This document shows, piece by piece, positions 46,701 to 49,700 of a stretch of DNA of 64,000 bases. The position numbers and the translations under genes are program-made. Each line of letters starts with the position of its first letter. The first letter of the stretch is position 1. The stretch spans positions 3,389,357 to 3,453,356 of the forward strand of contig OW804097.1 of assembly GCA_942159475.1 (NCBI GenBank), given 5' to 3'. The notes beneath the pieces are model-generated. The model was not told the origin of the DNA. It did not search any database and was given only the letters and a program-made list of their open reading frames with translations. This DNA comes from Sthenelais limicola (taxonomy: Eukaryota > Annelida > Polychaeta > Phyllodocida > Sigalionidae).

Positions 46701-49700
46701 AATTTCATCTAAAGTCATCATGATCTAAGCCCATGAATTGTCATAGAGTATGAAATCATACGATTTGCAAAATCGTGAATATGTGATGTGTTTCAGGAAA
46801 ATGAGTCACAAGTCGCTAAAAATAGATTTTGAGATTCCATTATATTTGAAAAGATGAGATGAAGCTGATTTCAATGATAGTAAACAGTCTAATAATCTAA
46901 TAAGTATTTCTAGATTTTAAGTTTGATATTTTCGTTTTTGAAAAAAAAGTTTCCAATATTTCTGGGGGTCAATAAACAGTAAAGTAACTAAATGTAGTCC
47001 ATATAAGGACCTTTAAAAGTAAAGGATATTATACATAGATTGTCCTGAAATTTAATGCGTCGATTGATATGACTATAAGTGATAAACTCTCCAAAAATCA
47101 GAACATTCCAATCAAGTGATCTTGTGAAAAAACACTTTGAAAAATACCAATTTTGCGACTCATGACTCATTTTCCTGAAACACATCACATATGTGTCTGC
47201 CGCTTAAGGACCCACGTTTTGTTGTACAAATTGGAGGTTTCTTTGTAAGAAAGCCTACACATTACCAAACTCAAGTAGGTCTTTAGAATGATTTTGAATT
47301 TGTACGAATTGTCTTAAGGCCCAATTTGGCTCTGAGTTCTTGAATGTGTGGGCGCAGCTTACCAAGCTTTTCAGCAATAAAGCAGAGTCATCAGAAACTG
47401 AATTTGTGATCCGTTTTAGGAAAATGAGTCATAAGTCGCAAAATATGGATTTTGAGATATTACCATATTTGAAAAGAGGAGATCAAGCTGATTCCAATGA
47501 TAGTAAACGCTAGGACACCTAATATTGTATTTCTATATTTTATATTTCTTTGTTTTTGCATGGGTAATTAACAGTAAAGTGACTAAATATACTCCATATG
47601 AAGGCCTTCTAAACGCAAAGATATATTTAAAACAATGTTACATGGATTCTGCATGGAGAAGTGCTAAACCCTTCAAAAATCAGAATATTTTGATAAAGAG
47701 ATATTGTGAAAAAAAAAACACTTTGAAAAATATCAATTTTGCGACTTCTGACTCATTTTCCGTTAACACATCAAATTTGTTCTTGTTATTAGTAAATTTC
47801 CCCTCCTCAAACTCACCTGGGATCATTATACATGTACCTGCTAACAAGACAAAATACAAAATATAAAAGGAGAGTTGTACTGACTGAAAGGGTTACAGTT
47901 GGAGATGGTGTAGTCTACGCTGAAGCCTTCTTCTAGAGTACCGTTGTCTGAAGTGAAGACCAGCCGGACAGGCTCATAGAGCGGGTTGACAGTCAGTGGA
48001 AGTGAAACAGTGTCATCCCCATGATAGCTGCAATAACAATGATGCACAGATTATTAGGGAGGTTCAGCAAGTCTAACTTTTATGTCAACTTAAAATGGAC
48101 ACAGTGTTATATTATATCTGGTTCTCCACCAGGTGTTATATTGTGGGGTTCATTGAATAGGGGATTTGCATAGCCGCCATTTTGAATCTTATATATATCT
48201 GAGTATATTTGGGGTCACTTTGACGTATAGTATCTGTTTTGTTATGTTAAACTGCATTTTGAAGCTCATTTCTGTCTTTAATGGGGGTTATTTGGGAGGA
48301 TTGGTGAAGGCGAATTGTACATTTTCTGAAAATCTGACCCATGTAGGTCTATACTCACACTTCATAGTTGCCAAAGAGATCACTGAAATGTAGCGGGTGT
48401 TCATCGCTGTCCAGGTCAAACAGAGTGATCTCAAACGTGACTTCACAGTACTCGTCCCCGGGAATGTCCACGATCCAGATACAGTGCTCCCAGTAGCCAT
48501 GGGTGCCCAGTCCAGCAAACTCAGGAGATTTAATAGTTCCACTGGAGCCCGTCAGGACCAGGGGTAGGGGGCACTGTCCTCCAACCAGCTGCAGCACTGC
48601 AATATGCACACAAGCTTGAATAGAGGATTTGCACAGCCGCCATTTTGAGCTTTAACAAAATTTACACTGACCTAAACGATAAACTATTGAATAAGACTGT
48701 ATTTCTAGATTTTAGCAAAGCTTTCGACACAGTTCACCACCAAACTTTACTTGACAAACTGGCAGCATACGGAGTACAGGGTATGGAACATCTCTGGTTC
48801 CGCAATTACTTATCGGAAAGAAAACAAATTGTACAGCTTGGAGGTCTGAAGTCGAGGGAGGGCACAATCACCTATGGGGTACAGCAAGGCACCATCTTAG
48901 GCCCAATCCTATTTACTATATATATTAACGATTTACACTCTGTTGTTAGACATGCCCAGATACAGCACTATGCGGACGACACAGTACTTTTCTATAACAA
49001 TAAAGATATCACAAATTTGCATAATAACCTACAGCAGGACTTACACAATGTGTACACCTGGTGCACGGTAAATAAACTTTCCCTTAACACCTCTAAACGT
49101 AAAACCATGTCATTTGCACTAAGCTACCCTGCTAAAAACAAATGCAACAGCCAAGCAAAAAGCCTAGAATTAGGGCACTCAACTTTAGAACAAGTGCACG
49201 AATACAAATATTTAGGCCTCACTCTTGACGATATGCTCACATTCAAAACAAATAATACCCTTAACTTAGTTTCGGCAAAGATTAGACTCCTCTACAGAGC
49301 AAGAGACTCCTTAACTGCCAAAGCCAAACATGATCTGTACAAAATGGCAATCCTCCCAAATTTTGATTTCTGCGATTTTATATACGACTCGGCACCAAAA
49401 TCTATACTACAAAAACTTCAATCACAGCAGAACAAAGCACTAAGAATAATATTTAACAAATCCAAATACGAAAATGTAGATAAGGAGCACGTTAAACTCA
49501 ATATTTTTAAAAAAGAAGTTTGCAATGTTTCTAGATGGGTTCATAATTACCAGTGAAGTAATTAAATATACTCCATACAAAGGCCTTCAAAGCGCAAGGA
49601 TATTTTTAATACAATGTCCTGAAATTGATTACATTGATTCATATAACTATAAGTGCTAAACCCTCTAAAAATCAGAACAGTTCAATAAAGAGATATTCAG